From assembly GCA_027574665.1 (NCBI GenBank), contig CM050655.1, positions 5,518,001 to 5,582,000 on the forward strand: a stretch of DNA of 64,000 nucleotides, given 5' to 3'. Below are positions 51,301 to 56,800 of the stretch, one piece after another. Each line of letters starts with the position of its first letter. Positions within the stretch are counted from its first letter, which is position 1. The translations under genes and the position numbers were made by a program. The stretch comes from Rhynochetos jubatus. Taxonomy: Eukaryota > Chordata > Aves > Eurypygiformes > Rhynochetidae. The notes below the pieces were generated by a model that was given only the letters and a program-made list of their open reading frames with translations, made no database searches and was not told the DNA's origin.

Positions 51301-53106
51301 TAGAGATAAACTGTGACTTCCCAGGAGACTCGTGCCAGCAGCAACGAGGGGAATGCTGCACGTTATCCCCTGCGAGTTGGCGGGGAAGGAGTCCCTGCGT
51401 GAGGGTGCAACCACAGTCCAGCCACTTGCAACGCTTCTGCCTCCCCGAAAAAGCTTGTGTCTGTGGGGTATTGCCCCATGGACACTGTATCCCCCTTATT
51501 CCTCATGCAAAGAGGCCACGCAAAACCACATCCCTCAGCTCCTACGGTATTTGCTATCATCTCCACGTTCACAGCTCTTGGCTGCAAACCCCAATCGATT
51601 CAGGGACTGTTCCCACAAGACCCATAAACAGTAGCCGAGCCTGTCAGCTGTAGGTTTAAACTCCTTACTGCAGAGCTTCCCTGCCCCTAGGAAGTGTGGA
51701 GGGGTCCCCTGGCCCCCCCAGGTGCCAGGGAGCACTGCACAGAGACAGTTCCCAATAGCCACCTCTCTAATCATCCTGTTTGTCACCTTGTTTGGCATTA
51801 GCAGCACACAAGACAGTTTTTGGGCTAGTCCCTGGGATCTCTCCAGCCTGTCCCAAGCCAAGACTGGAGTAAACAGAGAAAAGAGGAGGCGAATGGAAAT
51901 GGCCCCAGCCCTAAATCTCAGCCCCAAGCCGAAAGCTGTGAGAATGGGTCAGTGTGGACCTGCCTGGAGAGTTCAGAGATGTGAGCCACCATCTGCTCCC
52001 TGACACATGTCAAAACCACTTCAAAGCTCTGATGAGGCAAGTAATCCTGCAGGATACTCATCCTTCCCAGGGCAGAGGAGCCTGAGCAGCCCCCAGCAGC
52101 TTCAGCATAGCAAAGCAAAAGGTGCCATCAAAAAAATCTCCAGAAGACCCTCTTGATTGACCTGCTGAAGCTGAGGCTGCTTCAGCAGCAGCTCTCCCCT
52201 ACCCTCAGAGCAAGAGCCCGCTGACGCCGGTGGAGTTTGGACAGGTCTCAGGTGGGAATAGTACAGCCATATGCTCCGCACTGATGCTCTGGCAGTGCCA
52301 GTGTGTCTCATTTTCCTGAGCCAGGAGCTGCTGAAGAGGTGAGGGAAGCCAGCCTGTCACGTCGGTGTGTTAGCGGTTACCTCCTCCCGTAGCCACGCCG
52401 GCTGGGACGTACCTTGCTCATCCCTCTCCGAGGCTTAGACCCACACTGAGTTCCCAGGTTTAACCCCTAACTCTGACTCTTTTGGCAGGAAGTGTCACCA
52501 GTCACCAAAGAGAGGGATGGAGGTTCTTCCCTCCCTGACAAGGAGGGGGGATGAGGTTTCCCCTTTTTCAAAGCACCCGGGACTCAGCCACAACATGAGC
52601 TGGGGCAGAGAGAAGCAAATGCCAGGCAGGTTTGAGAGGTGGGAGGGACCTGAAGGCACGGGAAATTCAACCTAGCAGCATCGCTTGTGCAGAAATACAT
52701 TTTTAAGGGAGGAAAAAAACCAGATAATGTGACTATGCGAGCATGCACATGCCCAAAATCTATAGTACTGCAAACTATACATGCAAAATGAAAGGACACC
52801 GACCTCGTCGAGCAGTTGGTCAACTCTTCCCAAAATAGCTGTCTCCATTTGGTCTGCTGAGAGCCAGGCAGGGAGCTGTGCGGGTCTGTCTGCTTCCAAG
52901 TGGGACACCCGGGACTGCAGATCGGAGGTCCGAAAGTACAGCAGGAGGCTCAGCACCAGAGAAAGCAGGGAGACACCAGGCAGCCCTGAGCCCAGCAGGA
53001 GAGGGAGGCGGCAGCATCTCTCCTCCTCTCCGGTCCTGGGGGGAGCCACGCACCCCCTGTCAAAAGCTGCTTCACCGACGCCTTTCCAGCTCTTCTCCTC
53101 CAACAT
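286..53106 (-). CDS. COL13A1: COL13A1, 5' part of the gene (18 joined exons, 3' end outside the window)
   Basis: Collagen XIII alpha 1 is a type II transmembrane collagen. It forms homotrimers at cell-matrix adhesions and neuromuscular junctions and can be shed from the surface. The joined exons encode about 327 residues in order: cytosolic tail (1-33), membrane anchor (about 34-58), coiled-coil stalk (about 60-107), basic cleavage-prone segment (108-119), CNC cysteines (120, 122), COL1 Gly-X-Y domain (from 125 to about 225), NC2 linker (to 253), then the start of COL2 (254-327). The anchor, the stalk motif [10 protein letters not shown] and the NC2 motif [16 protein letters not shown] separate it from the sister genes COL23A1 and COL25A1. 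Exon order is collinear with the human protein as I recall it. All junctions are phase 0 except exon 2/3, which splits a glycine codon. Later COL2, COL3 and C-terminal exons lie below position 1. I am sure of the family and nearly sure of the gene. Individual exons may be alternatively spliced. Confidence 0.93.
322..1051 (-). other. COL13A1: COL13A1 intron 17
   Basis: 730 bp. Nothing recognised. Confidence 0.85.
1052..1078 (-). CDS. COL13A1: COL13A1 exon 17: COL2 helix
   Basis: This 27-bp, phase-0 exon encodes GLPGPPGPK, identical to the human segment as I recall it. The acceptor is ATCTACAG|GGC and the donor is AAG|GTGAGA. Confidence 0.91.
1079..1772 (-). other. COL13A1: COL13A1 intron 16
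   Basis: 694 bp. Nothing recognised. Confidence 0.85.
1773..1814 (-). CDS. COL13A1: COL13A1 exon 16: COL2 helix, 42 bp, makes a G-X-G break
   Basis: This exon encodes [14 protein letters not shown]. The acceptor is TTGCAACAG|GGC and the donor is AAG|GTGAGT. Its length is 14 codons, not a multiple of three residues, so joining to exon 17 gives G-K-G, a one-residue interruption of the repeat. I do not recall a matching peptide in human COL13A1 between GPMGPP and GLPGPPGPK. It may be an optional exon. The splice sites and glycine spacing are convincing. Confidence 0.8.
1815..2281 (-). other. COL13A1: COL13A1 intron 15
   Basis: 467 bp. No feature beyond the splice sites. Confidence 0.85.
2282..2398 (-). 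CDS. COL13A1: COL13A1 exon 15: start of COL2 helix
   Basis: This 117-bp exon encodes 13 perfect Gly-X-Y triplets, beginning [18 protein letters not shown] and ending GQPGPVGPP. The human counterpart begins [18 protein letters not shown]. The acceptor is AACCTCAG|GGT and the donor is CCT|GTAAGT. The two serines at the human start are glycines here, so the perfect repeat begins earlier. The proline-rich start should nucleate a stable helix. Confidence 0.93.
2399..5947 (-). other. COL13A1: COL13A1 intron 14
   Basis: 3.5 kb. An AT-rich block at about 5380-5560 contains an inverted repeat AATTCAT / ATGAATT (5424-5440). Nothing else was recognised. Confidence 0.8.
5948..6013 (-). CDS. COL13A1: COL13A1 exon 14: NC2 non-collagenous linker
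   Basis: This 66-bp, phase-0 exon encodes 22 residues. It starts [15 protein letters not shown] and ends IKRRTFQ, nearly identical to the human NC2 segment as I recall it, and it is the strongest gene-specific signature in the window. The acceptor is CTTCTTCAG|CTG and the donor is CAG|GTAGAC. It has no Gly-X-Y repeat. It forms the flexible hinge between COL1 and COL2 and is basic near its end. Confidence 0.95.
6014..9786 (-). other. COL13A1: COL13A1 intron 13
   Basis: 3.8 kb between the end of COL1 and NC2. It contains the UGCAUG motif near exon 13 and otherwise no recognisable gene or repeat. Confidence 0.8.
9741..9746 (-). promoter_or_regulatory. UGCAUG motif downstream of exon 13 (RBFOX-type)
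   Basis: TGCATG on the gene strand about 40 nt past the exon 13 donor, a typical distance for an RBFOX inclusion enhancer. The surrounding intronic sequence is AT-rich with few C/G runs. Motif evidence only. Confidence 0.45.
9787..9813 (-). CDS. COL13A1: COL13A1 exon 13: COL1/NC2 junction with cysteine
   Basis: This 27-bp, phase-0 exon encodes GQCAEYPHR, against human GQCGEYPHR. The acceptor is TTTCACAG|GGT and the donor is AGG|GTAAGT. It carries a cysteine (about residue 225), a candidate interchain bond at the end of COL1. The glycine at position 4 of the human exon is alanine here. This part of mammalian COL13A1 is known to be alternatively spliced. Confidence 0.92.
10112..10138 (-). CDS. 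COL13A1: COL13A1 exon 12: COL1 helix
   Basis: This 27-bp, phase-0 exon encodes GPPGQKGEK, against human GPQGQKGEK. The acceptor is CTTTTATAG|GGA and the donor is AAG|GTAATT. It is separated from exon 11 by only 113 bp. Confidence 0.9.
10196..10201 (-). promoter_or_regulatory. UGCAUG motif in intron 11 (RBFOX-type)
   Basis: TGCATG on the gene strand, about 51 nt downstream of exon 11 and 58 nt upstream of exon 12, within the 113-bp intron. RBFOX proteins bind UGCAUG and usually promote an upstream exon and repress a downstream one. Motif evidence only. Confidence 0.4.
10252..10278 (-). CDS. COL13A1: COL13A1 exon 11: COL1 helix
   Basis: This 27-bp, phase-0 exon encodes GAAGPRGQP, in the place of human GLTGPPGQP. 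The acceptor is the less common TTTCAAG|GGT and the donor is CCC|GTAAGT. It is the most diverged COL1 exon here, but position, length and register agree. Confidence 0.85.
10279..11351 (-). other. COL13A1: COL13A1 intron 10
   Basis: 1.07 kb, AT-rich toward the exon 10 side. No gene was seen. Confidence 0.8.
11352..11378 (-). CDS. COL13A1: COL13A1 exon 10: COL1 helix
   Basis: This 27-bp, phase-0 exon encodes GHPGQKGEM, against human GHPGPKGDM. The acceptor is TTTTTCAG|GGT. The donor ATG|GTAAAA runs into an A tract and lacks the +5 G, so it may be a weak, regulated site. Confidence 0.9.
11379..12424 (-). other. COL13A1: COL13A1 intron 9
   Basis: 1.05 kb. Nothing recognisable beyond the splice signals. 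Confidence 0.8.
12425..12451 (-). CDS. COL13A1: COL13A1 exon 9: COL1 helix
   Basis: This 27-bp, phase-0 exon encodes GPIGLDGKP, identical to the human segment as I recall it. The acceptor is TTCATTCCAG|GGC and the donor is CCG|GTAAGC. Confidence 0.93.
12452..13908 (-). other. COL13A1: COL13A1 intron 8
   Basis: 1.46 kb. Between about 13660 and 13755 it holds T tracts followed by an A tract, low-complexity sequence that could pair. No gene was seen. Confidence 0.8.
13909..13944 (-). CDS. COL13A1: COL13A1 exon 8: COL1 helix
   Basis: This 36-bp, phase-0 exon encodes [12 protein letters not shown], identical to the human segment as I recall it. The acceptor is CCTTCCCAG|GGA and the donor is CCG|GTAAGT. 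Confidence 0.94.
13945..17743 (-). other. COL13A1: COL13A1 intron 7
   Basis: 3.8 kb. No gene, exon or recognisable repeat was seen. Confidence 0.75.
17744..17794 (-). CDS. COL13A1: COL13A1 exon 7: COL1 helix with the SIIG interruption
   Basis: This 51-bp, phase-0 exon encodes [17 protein letters not shown], against human [17 protein letters not shown]. The acceptor is TCTGCAG|GGT and the donor is CCC|GTAAGT. The M-S-I-I run (165-168) breaks the Gly-X-Y repeat and is conserved with mammals. It is a probable kink or flexible point in the COL1 rod. Confidence 0.94.
17795..19549 (-). other. COL13A1: COL13A1 intron 6
   Basis: 1.75 kb. A 241-codon open frame lies on the gene strand (17987-18712) but shows no domain, splice support or collagen repeat. 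I treat it as chance. Confidence 0.75.
19550..19576 (-). CDS. COL13A1: COL13A1 exon 6: COL1 helix, possible optional exon
   Basis: This 27-bp, phase-0 exon encodes GLKGQPGEK. The acceptor is TGACCCAG|GGA and the donor is AAG|GTGAGT. The splice sites are good and the Gly-X-Y register is perfect. I cannot place this peptide in the human isoform I remember, where the next segment directly follows GMPGRV. It may be a cassette exon, or an exon absent from that isoform. Confidence 0.82.
19577..20204 (-). other. COL13A1: COL13A1 intron 5
   Basis: 628 bp. It contains the (GA)n run at 19630-19654 and a near-tandem repeat of TTAGCAAGCCCA near 19886-19911. No gene was seen. Confidence 0.8.
19630..19654. 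repeat. (GA)n microsatellite
   Basis: About 12 uninterrupted GA units, preceded by G-rich sequence, in intron 5. On the gene strand it is a (TC)n pyrimidine tract about 54 nt downstream of exon 6's start side, beyond the acceptor region. Confidence 0.9.
20205..20240 (-). CDS. COL13A1: COL13A1 exon 5: COL1 helix
   Basis: This 36-bp, phase-0 exon encodes [12 protein letters not shown], against human GDKGAIGMPGRV. The acceptor is ATTGCCAG|GGA and the donor is CCG|GTAAGT. It gives four uninterrupted triplets. Confidence 0.92.
20241..22813 (-). other. COL13A1: COL13A1 intron 4
   Basis: 2.6 kb. No gene, additional collagen-like exon or clear mobile element was seen. Confidence 0.8.
22814..22840 (-). 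CDS. COL13A1: COL13A1 exon 4: start of COL1 helix
   Basis: This 27-bp, phase-0 exon encodes GPTGKPGLQ (human GPTGRPGLP). The acceptor is TTTTGTTTCAG|GGC and the donor is CAG|GTAAAT. It consists of three Gly-X-Y triplets at the N-terminal end of COL1. Confidence 0.9.
22841..25478 (-). other. COL13A1: COL13A1 intron 3
   Basis: 2.6 kb between the microexon and exon 4. No gene or recognisable repeat was seen. Confidence 0.8.
25479..25486 (-). CDS. COL13A1: COL13A1 exon 3: 8-bp microexon (Gly-Pro-Pro)
   Basis: The eight bases GTCCACCT lie between a strong acceptor (CGTCTCTCTTTCAG) and a consensus donor (GTAAGT). Joined to the single G left by exon 2 they read GGT CCA CCT, Gly-Pro-Pro. This is exactly the triplet needed between CNCPA and GPTGKPGLQ, as in human [12 protein letters not shown]. 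Exon 4 begins in phase 0, so this microexon is required to restore the frame. As I recall, mammalian COL13A1 also has an 8-bp exon. Confidence 0.9.
30215..30342 (+). mobile_element. CR1 LINE, 3' end fragment (avian type)
   Basis: It runs from an AAGGCCAGGCTGGATGAGGC block through TTTGAGCAACCTG, GTGGAAGGTGTCCCTG and GGCAGGGGGTTGGAACTGGA to CCCTTCCAACCCAAACCATT, and ends in the terminal ATTCTGTGATTC. This is the characteristic 3' end of chicken-type CR1. The element is strongly 5'-truncated, as usual, and lies opposite to the gene. Confidence 0.92.
31838..32340 (-). mobile_element. Ancient diverged CR1-class LINE fragment
   Basis: On the plus strand the sequence follows the reverse complement of an old amniote CR1: AAAATATTTCTCTAACCTG, then a degenerate tggcaatggagacaccac block, later CAGTCTTCTCTTGTCTTTAG followed by ACTAAACAAA, GTTTTCTGGACCTCTGGTGG and CTTGTCCACAAAG near the end. 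The divergence and gaps indicate an old insertion. Its boundaries are approximate. Confidence 0.6.
37740..38165. promoter_or_regulatory. CpG island inside intron 2
   Basis: I count about 39 CpG dinucleotides in roughly 430 bp, densest at 37860-38110, in sequence of about 60% GC. That is near the number expected without CpG depletion, whereas flanking intron is clearly depleted. No splice-flanked exon or recognised ORF lies within it. It could be an internal promoter or an unmethylated enhancer. Confidence 0.6.
38891..39000. repeat. A-rich low-complexity block
   Basis: Degenerate repeats of TTTAAATAAAAAA-like units with interspersed AACATAA. It is probably a decayed poly(A) or simple-sequence expansion. 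No attached element was recognised. Confidence 0.7.
39563..39585. repeat. Inverted repeat of forkhead-like motif
   Basis: The 11-bp arms ACCAAACAAAC and GTTTGTTTGGT match perfectly around a single T. A further direct copy of ACCAAACAAAC is at 39694-39704. The arms contain TGTTTGT, which resembles forkhead-factor sites. Confidence 0.7.
41669..41699. repeat. T-rich tract
   Basis: A (T)n run with two C interruptions. Read on the minus strand it produces the lysine/glutamate run at the start of the long intronic open frame ending at 41753. Confidence 0.85.
45303..45372 (-). CDS. COL13A1: COL13A1 exon 2: basic processing region and CNC cysteines
   Basis: This 70-bp exon has acceptor TTGACAG|AGA and donor GGCAG|GTAGGG. 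It encodes [18 protein letters not shown], then CNCPA plus the first base of a glycine codon. It aligns residue for residue with the human segment KWKLHSRRRREAPKTSPG followed by CNCP. In mammals the four-arginine run is the furin shedding site. Here it reads PRHREVR, leaving only a minimal R-E-V-R match. The two cysteines just before COL1 are probable interchain disulfides that help register the trimer. Confidence 0.92.
45373..52803 (-). other. COL13A1: COL13A1 intron 1 (7.4 kb)
   Basis: No exon or gene was found. It includes AT-rich sequence with a direct repeat of TGATTTGAGA (46221-46240), a poly-G run at 50812-50822, and ordinary GC-richer sequence near exon 1. Enhancers of the gene could lie here, but none is demonstrable by eye. 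Confidence 0.8.
52804..53106 (-). CDS. COL13A1: COL13A1 exon 1: cytosolic tail, membrane anchor, coiled-coil stalk
   Basis: This exon encodes 101 residues. The start ATG is at 53104-53106, and the nearest in-frame stop upstream is TAG at 53164-53166, so it is the first in-frame ATG if the mRNA is contiguous here. The context has G at -3. The tail [18 protein letters not shown] is followed by acidic/basic residues and a Cys-Cys pair (31-32). A leucine-rich anchor spans about 34-58. The stalk then shows heptad-like spacing and ends [16 protein letters not shown], close to the human protein as I recall it. There is no cleavable signal peptide, as expected for a type II membrane protein. The donor is GAG|GTCGGT, which is weak at +3 but keeps frame with exon 2. 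Confidence 0.93.
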
Positions 53107-53797
53107 TCCCTCCCTGTCCTGAGAAACAATAAATAAATAAATAGAATAAATAAAGCCTCGCTCCTACTCTGAGAAACACAATCCAAAAGGCATAGAAAAA
53201 GAGCGTCCGAGGGGATCCCAGTGGCAGCAAATGACAACTAAAAGCAATAATGACAAAAGTGGATGGGGGAGGTCTTTAAAAAAAAAAAATAAAAACAAAC
53301 CACACACAAAAAAGGTGCAGAAAAAAGGATCCAACTGCAGCGAAGGTGGGGGGGTGGGAAATCTGATCAGGAGTTGATTGGGTTTGTTTTTTACTCCTGT
53401 GTTTCAGTCTTTTGGTTCGCTGGTAGGTTTTTGTTTCCTTCTACGCTGGCAGTTTCAGTTCCTTCGCAGACCGGCCAGGAGGTCGCACATGAAAGTCCCC
53501 ATTAGAGAGAGGTAATTCTCAGCTGCTCCGGCAACGTTGTGCTCTGGCTGAGCGTGGCTCTCCTGTAACATGACACACTCCCTCCGAACGACGGGGCTGG
53601 GATGAGCGAGCTGCGCGGCTTCCCAAAGTAACCTCCTCTTCTCGCCCTCTCTCTCCACCTCTCCCTTGCTGCATGATTGATTTATTTATGCAAAAGCGCT
53701 GGGGTGGGATCGGGCAGTGGGACGCCCCTGTCCCGCTCGGTCCCCAAACCACCTCTTCGCCGCCATCCCTTCCCTTTGAAGTGACTCTCACGGGGGT
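53107..53797 (-). promoter_or_regulatory. COL13A1: Presumed 5' UTR / proximal promoter of COL13A1
   Basis: This is the sequence directly 5' of the start codon on the minus strand. It is moderately CpG-bearing between about 53460 and 53797, and has A/T-rich simple sequence near 53128-53153 and 53279-53320. If the TATA candidate at 53798-53805 is used, the leader would be roughly 660 nt and carry several upstream ATG triplets. An acceptor-like TTATTGTTTCTCAG also lies 11 nt 5' of the ATG, so a 5' UTR intron cannot be excluded. Confidence 0.45.
53128..53153. repeat. AAAT-type simple repeat next to the start codon
   Basis: An imperfect (AATA)n tract. On the gene strand it is a T-rich run ending TTGTTTCTCAG, 11 nt before the ATG, which makes the site look like a splice acceptor. 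Confidence 0.8.
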
Positions 53798-53805
53798 TAT
53801 TTATA
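53798..53805 (-). promoter_or_regulatory. Candidate TATA box
   Basis: TATAAATA on the minus strand lies in a GC-richer surround (GCTATAAATAACC) about 690 bp upstream of the start codon. It predicts transcription starting near 53770. A second, weaker CATAAATAAA lies near 53678-53687. This is motif evidence only. Confidence 0.3.
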
Positions 53806-56800
53806 GCGGCAGGAAAGGGATTGTAAAGCAGAGGCTGGGCTCGCACCAGCGTCCGTCTTCCCGTAGCCGAAGGACACTCTACCACTCTACGGGGTGGTAC
53901 AAATGGGCTGGCGCTTCCCCCGTGCAGATCCGCCGTGGGGTATTTTGACCCCGATATTTTGAGAAGAGGAGACGGTTAGGCTGAGAGCCAGATGGAAGCG
54001 TCTGGAATCAAGAGCTGGCAGCTGAGGGATTCTGCAAAAACAGGGAGTGACACCCCAAGTGGGCAAGCTGCAGTGCGATGGGGGGAACCTTTTGGGCTTG
54101 ATTTGGGCATACAACCTGCCGAGCCTGGGGGGCACCGAGAAGAATTAATCTGCTGAGGCCCTCTAGTGAAGCAGGACTTCCCATCACCTCCTCCATGTCC
54201 CACTAGGCACGGGGCGCCGGACAGAAAACCCCCTTGACCGGGAGCAGCCTCCCCAATACGTGCTGTAGGGCTGCTCCGAGCCGCGCGCCTGGGAAACAAA
54301 GCCTCTTTCTGTTCTTCGGGAGCAAGGGAGGCCCACCTCTCCCAATTTTTCCCGAGCATGACACACAATATTTTATCCTTCAGGGTGACATGCAGGCTCT
54401 GCCGAGCCCCTGCCTGTCCATCCTTTGATCCCCTCCTTGAGCGCACGCAGCAACCAAGCAGCGCGGGACCCACTGTGGTGCGTAGTCATTAAAACCCGGG
54501 CAGCAAATTGGTCTCTCAAAAAAATCTGGCTCCCTTGTGGCTCTTTCACTGTCATTTACACGTTTTAAATGAAGATTTTGCGTGCAGTCTGCGCTGGAAA
54601 TTACTGGCAGAGAAAACCCATATTCATCTCTCGCCTGGTCTCCGTTTCAGGGGCGCTGAAGAAACAGACCTTCTGGGAGCAGGTTAAAGTGAGCACGAGC
54701 TGTTTCTTCTCCACCAGACAAACCCTTGGAGGGCCCGGTAGCACACAGCCACGATTCTTCAAATGGCCTCATGCCTTTCACAGCCACTCGCTTCCCGAAA
54801 CGGGCTTTTAGCATCTGCAAGGCAGGAAATCCTTTCTTTATTTCTTTTAGCAGGTTTCTTGTCATCTCGCTGCTCAAATTCGCCTTGCTGCTCCGGCGCA
54901 CACGGAAAACACCCCTCTGATGGCTGCAGCCTTTCAACAGTTTCTCATATGAGCGAGAGAGAGCCGTGTAACCCTCAGACCCGGCGTAGGCAGGGTGTCT
55001 ATTCCTTTGGGAGGCATAGCCACTCCAGTCTCCTACCCCCTGTCAGGTCTCTTCCCAGCTGTACCTGTGCTAGCAGCCTATTTCTTTGCAAAAGGAAAAG
55101 GAGTCTTTGAGGCTGTGGCTCTACCAGAGAAAAACCATGGTTCCACGGAGTTAATGCCATCTGCCGTCACACCAAATAAACGGACAGTGAGGAATGAAGG
55201 GGAGATGCTTAGAGGCTTGATGATGAAGTTTTTGGGAATTGGAGAGCTACATGGGGAAAGAACAGTTGGCACCTGGGATGCTGGGCATCCTAGAGAGCTC
55301 CGACGTACACTACTTAAAGACTGGGGTTGAACTACTGATGACTGCAGCTACCTGCCTGTGTTACACATAGCTTCACCCAAAGATGGGTGACTCTCTCTCC
55401 TTTATACCAGCCCAAAAATGCACCTTCTAAGCTGAAAACGGAAATCTGCTAGGTGTCTACATTTTGTTTCCCTGCACTGGCTGGGGAGAGCTCTCTGCTC
55501 TTTCGCTCTGATTTGTGATAGAGATCCTGCCGTCCAGACACGAGCATTGCCTGAATGACTCTATAAGTGCCTTTTCCTGCCTCCCCGCCAGCCCCTCTCC
55601 AGCTGATCAGTTCATTTAGGGGGTACGTCGTAGCTGCCACAGACTGGGGAGCTACACTCAGCCGAGTTTTACGCGGAAGCCTTAGCTGCGGATGTGCAGG
55701 AGGGTAATTTTTCTATCCGTGAGGCATTAAGAAGCCCTGTCATCCCATGCCAATACAAATGGACTAATTTAACTACGAACCAGAGCCAACTGCGCGTGCC
55801 GAGTCTGCAGCACTGCTGGCCAAACGAGCAGCCTCCAGAGATGGGCCCCGGCACGTGGAGTCATCTCATTGCTCCTTGAGTTGGAACACAACCCAACCTC
55901 GGCAGCCTCAGAGGAGGTGGGAGCCGGCCTGAAACCAGTCCTCCTGCAAGTTCATGACTCTGGAGGCTGGTTGAGTAGCAGCGGATGCTCGGTTGCACTC
56001 AAAGGCAGTGATTTCACTGGCTGAACAGTCCTCAACACACCAAGCTTGAGGCTATATCCCTCTACACTCAGGGACGCTGGGACAATTCCTTACAAGGGAA
56101 GTAACTTCCCCCACTTCTAACAGATACTCCGGGGCAGTTATGGACCTCAGCACAAGCAGGCAATGAAATCTGGAGCAAATACAAAGCAGTATATACCTCC
56201 CAAAGCAGCTGAACCCCTCTGTACAATGAGAGTTTCGCATCTAGAACGTAGCAGTGAGTAACGCGCTGGGCATGGCTACGTACAGGCATGCAAGCCTCCA
56301 AGTTTGCCAGTCTGTAGCTGGTACTGGCACTTCCCCCTTTCTCACGGCCATCAAATGTGAGTAAAGCACCTTACAGAGAGGTTTCCCAGGGCTGCTCTGA
56401 GCACTGCGTGTCTGTTCCTGCCACTAACTGGGAGTGGAAGCCAACTGCGTGGAGATGGCTGTGCACTCGATCACACCAGGAGTCTCCAAAACTGCCTGAG
56501 GAGACCTTCCCCTTTTCAGGCCATTTAATAGGGGGGAAAAAAAACCCAACACCCCGCTCCTCTTTTTCTTTCTGTTCTTTTTTTTTTCCCCTCTCTCAGG
56601 AAATGTGAGGGTCTTGGTGTGCTCGAACGAGCCATTAACTAGCAGCTGACATCTCCAGCTATTGTAAATATATTAACTCAAGGCCTTTCGCTCCGTTTAT
56701 TAGACTCAAGAACAACATCTGGAAACAGATGTTTTTCTGAGTGCAAAGGAGAGGAAGGAGGAGGGGAAAAAACAAGGCGGGGGGGAAAGACTCTTGCAAG

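Noticed and set aside
286..53106. Assignment to COL23A1 or COL25A1 instead of COL13A1
   Set aside because: These sister collagens share the layout but lack the [10 protein letters not shown] stalk motif and the [14 protein letters not shown] linker seen here.
53976..54473. 165-codon minus-strand open frame upstream of exon 1
   Set aside because: It ends before the promoter candidate, has no domain and no linkage to exon 1, and reads as chance coding.
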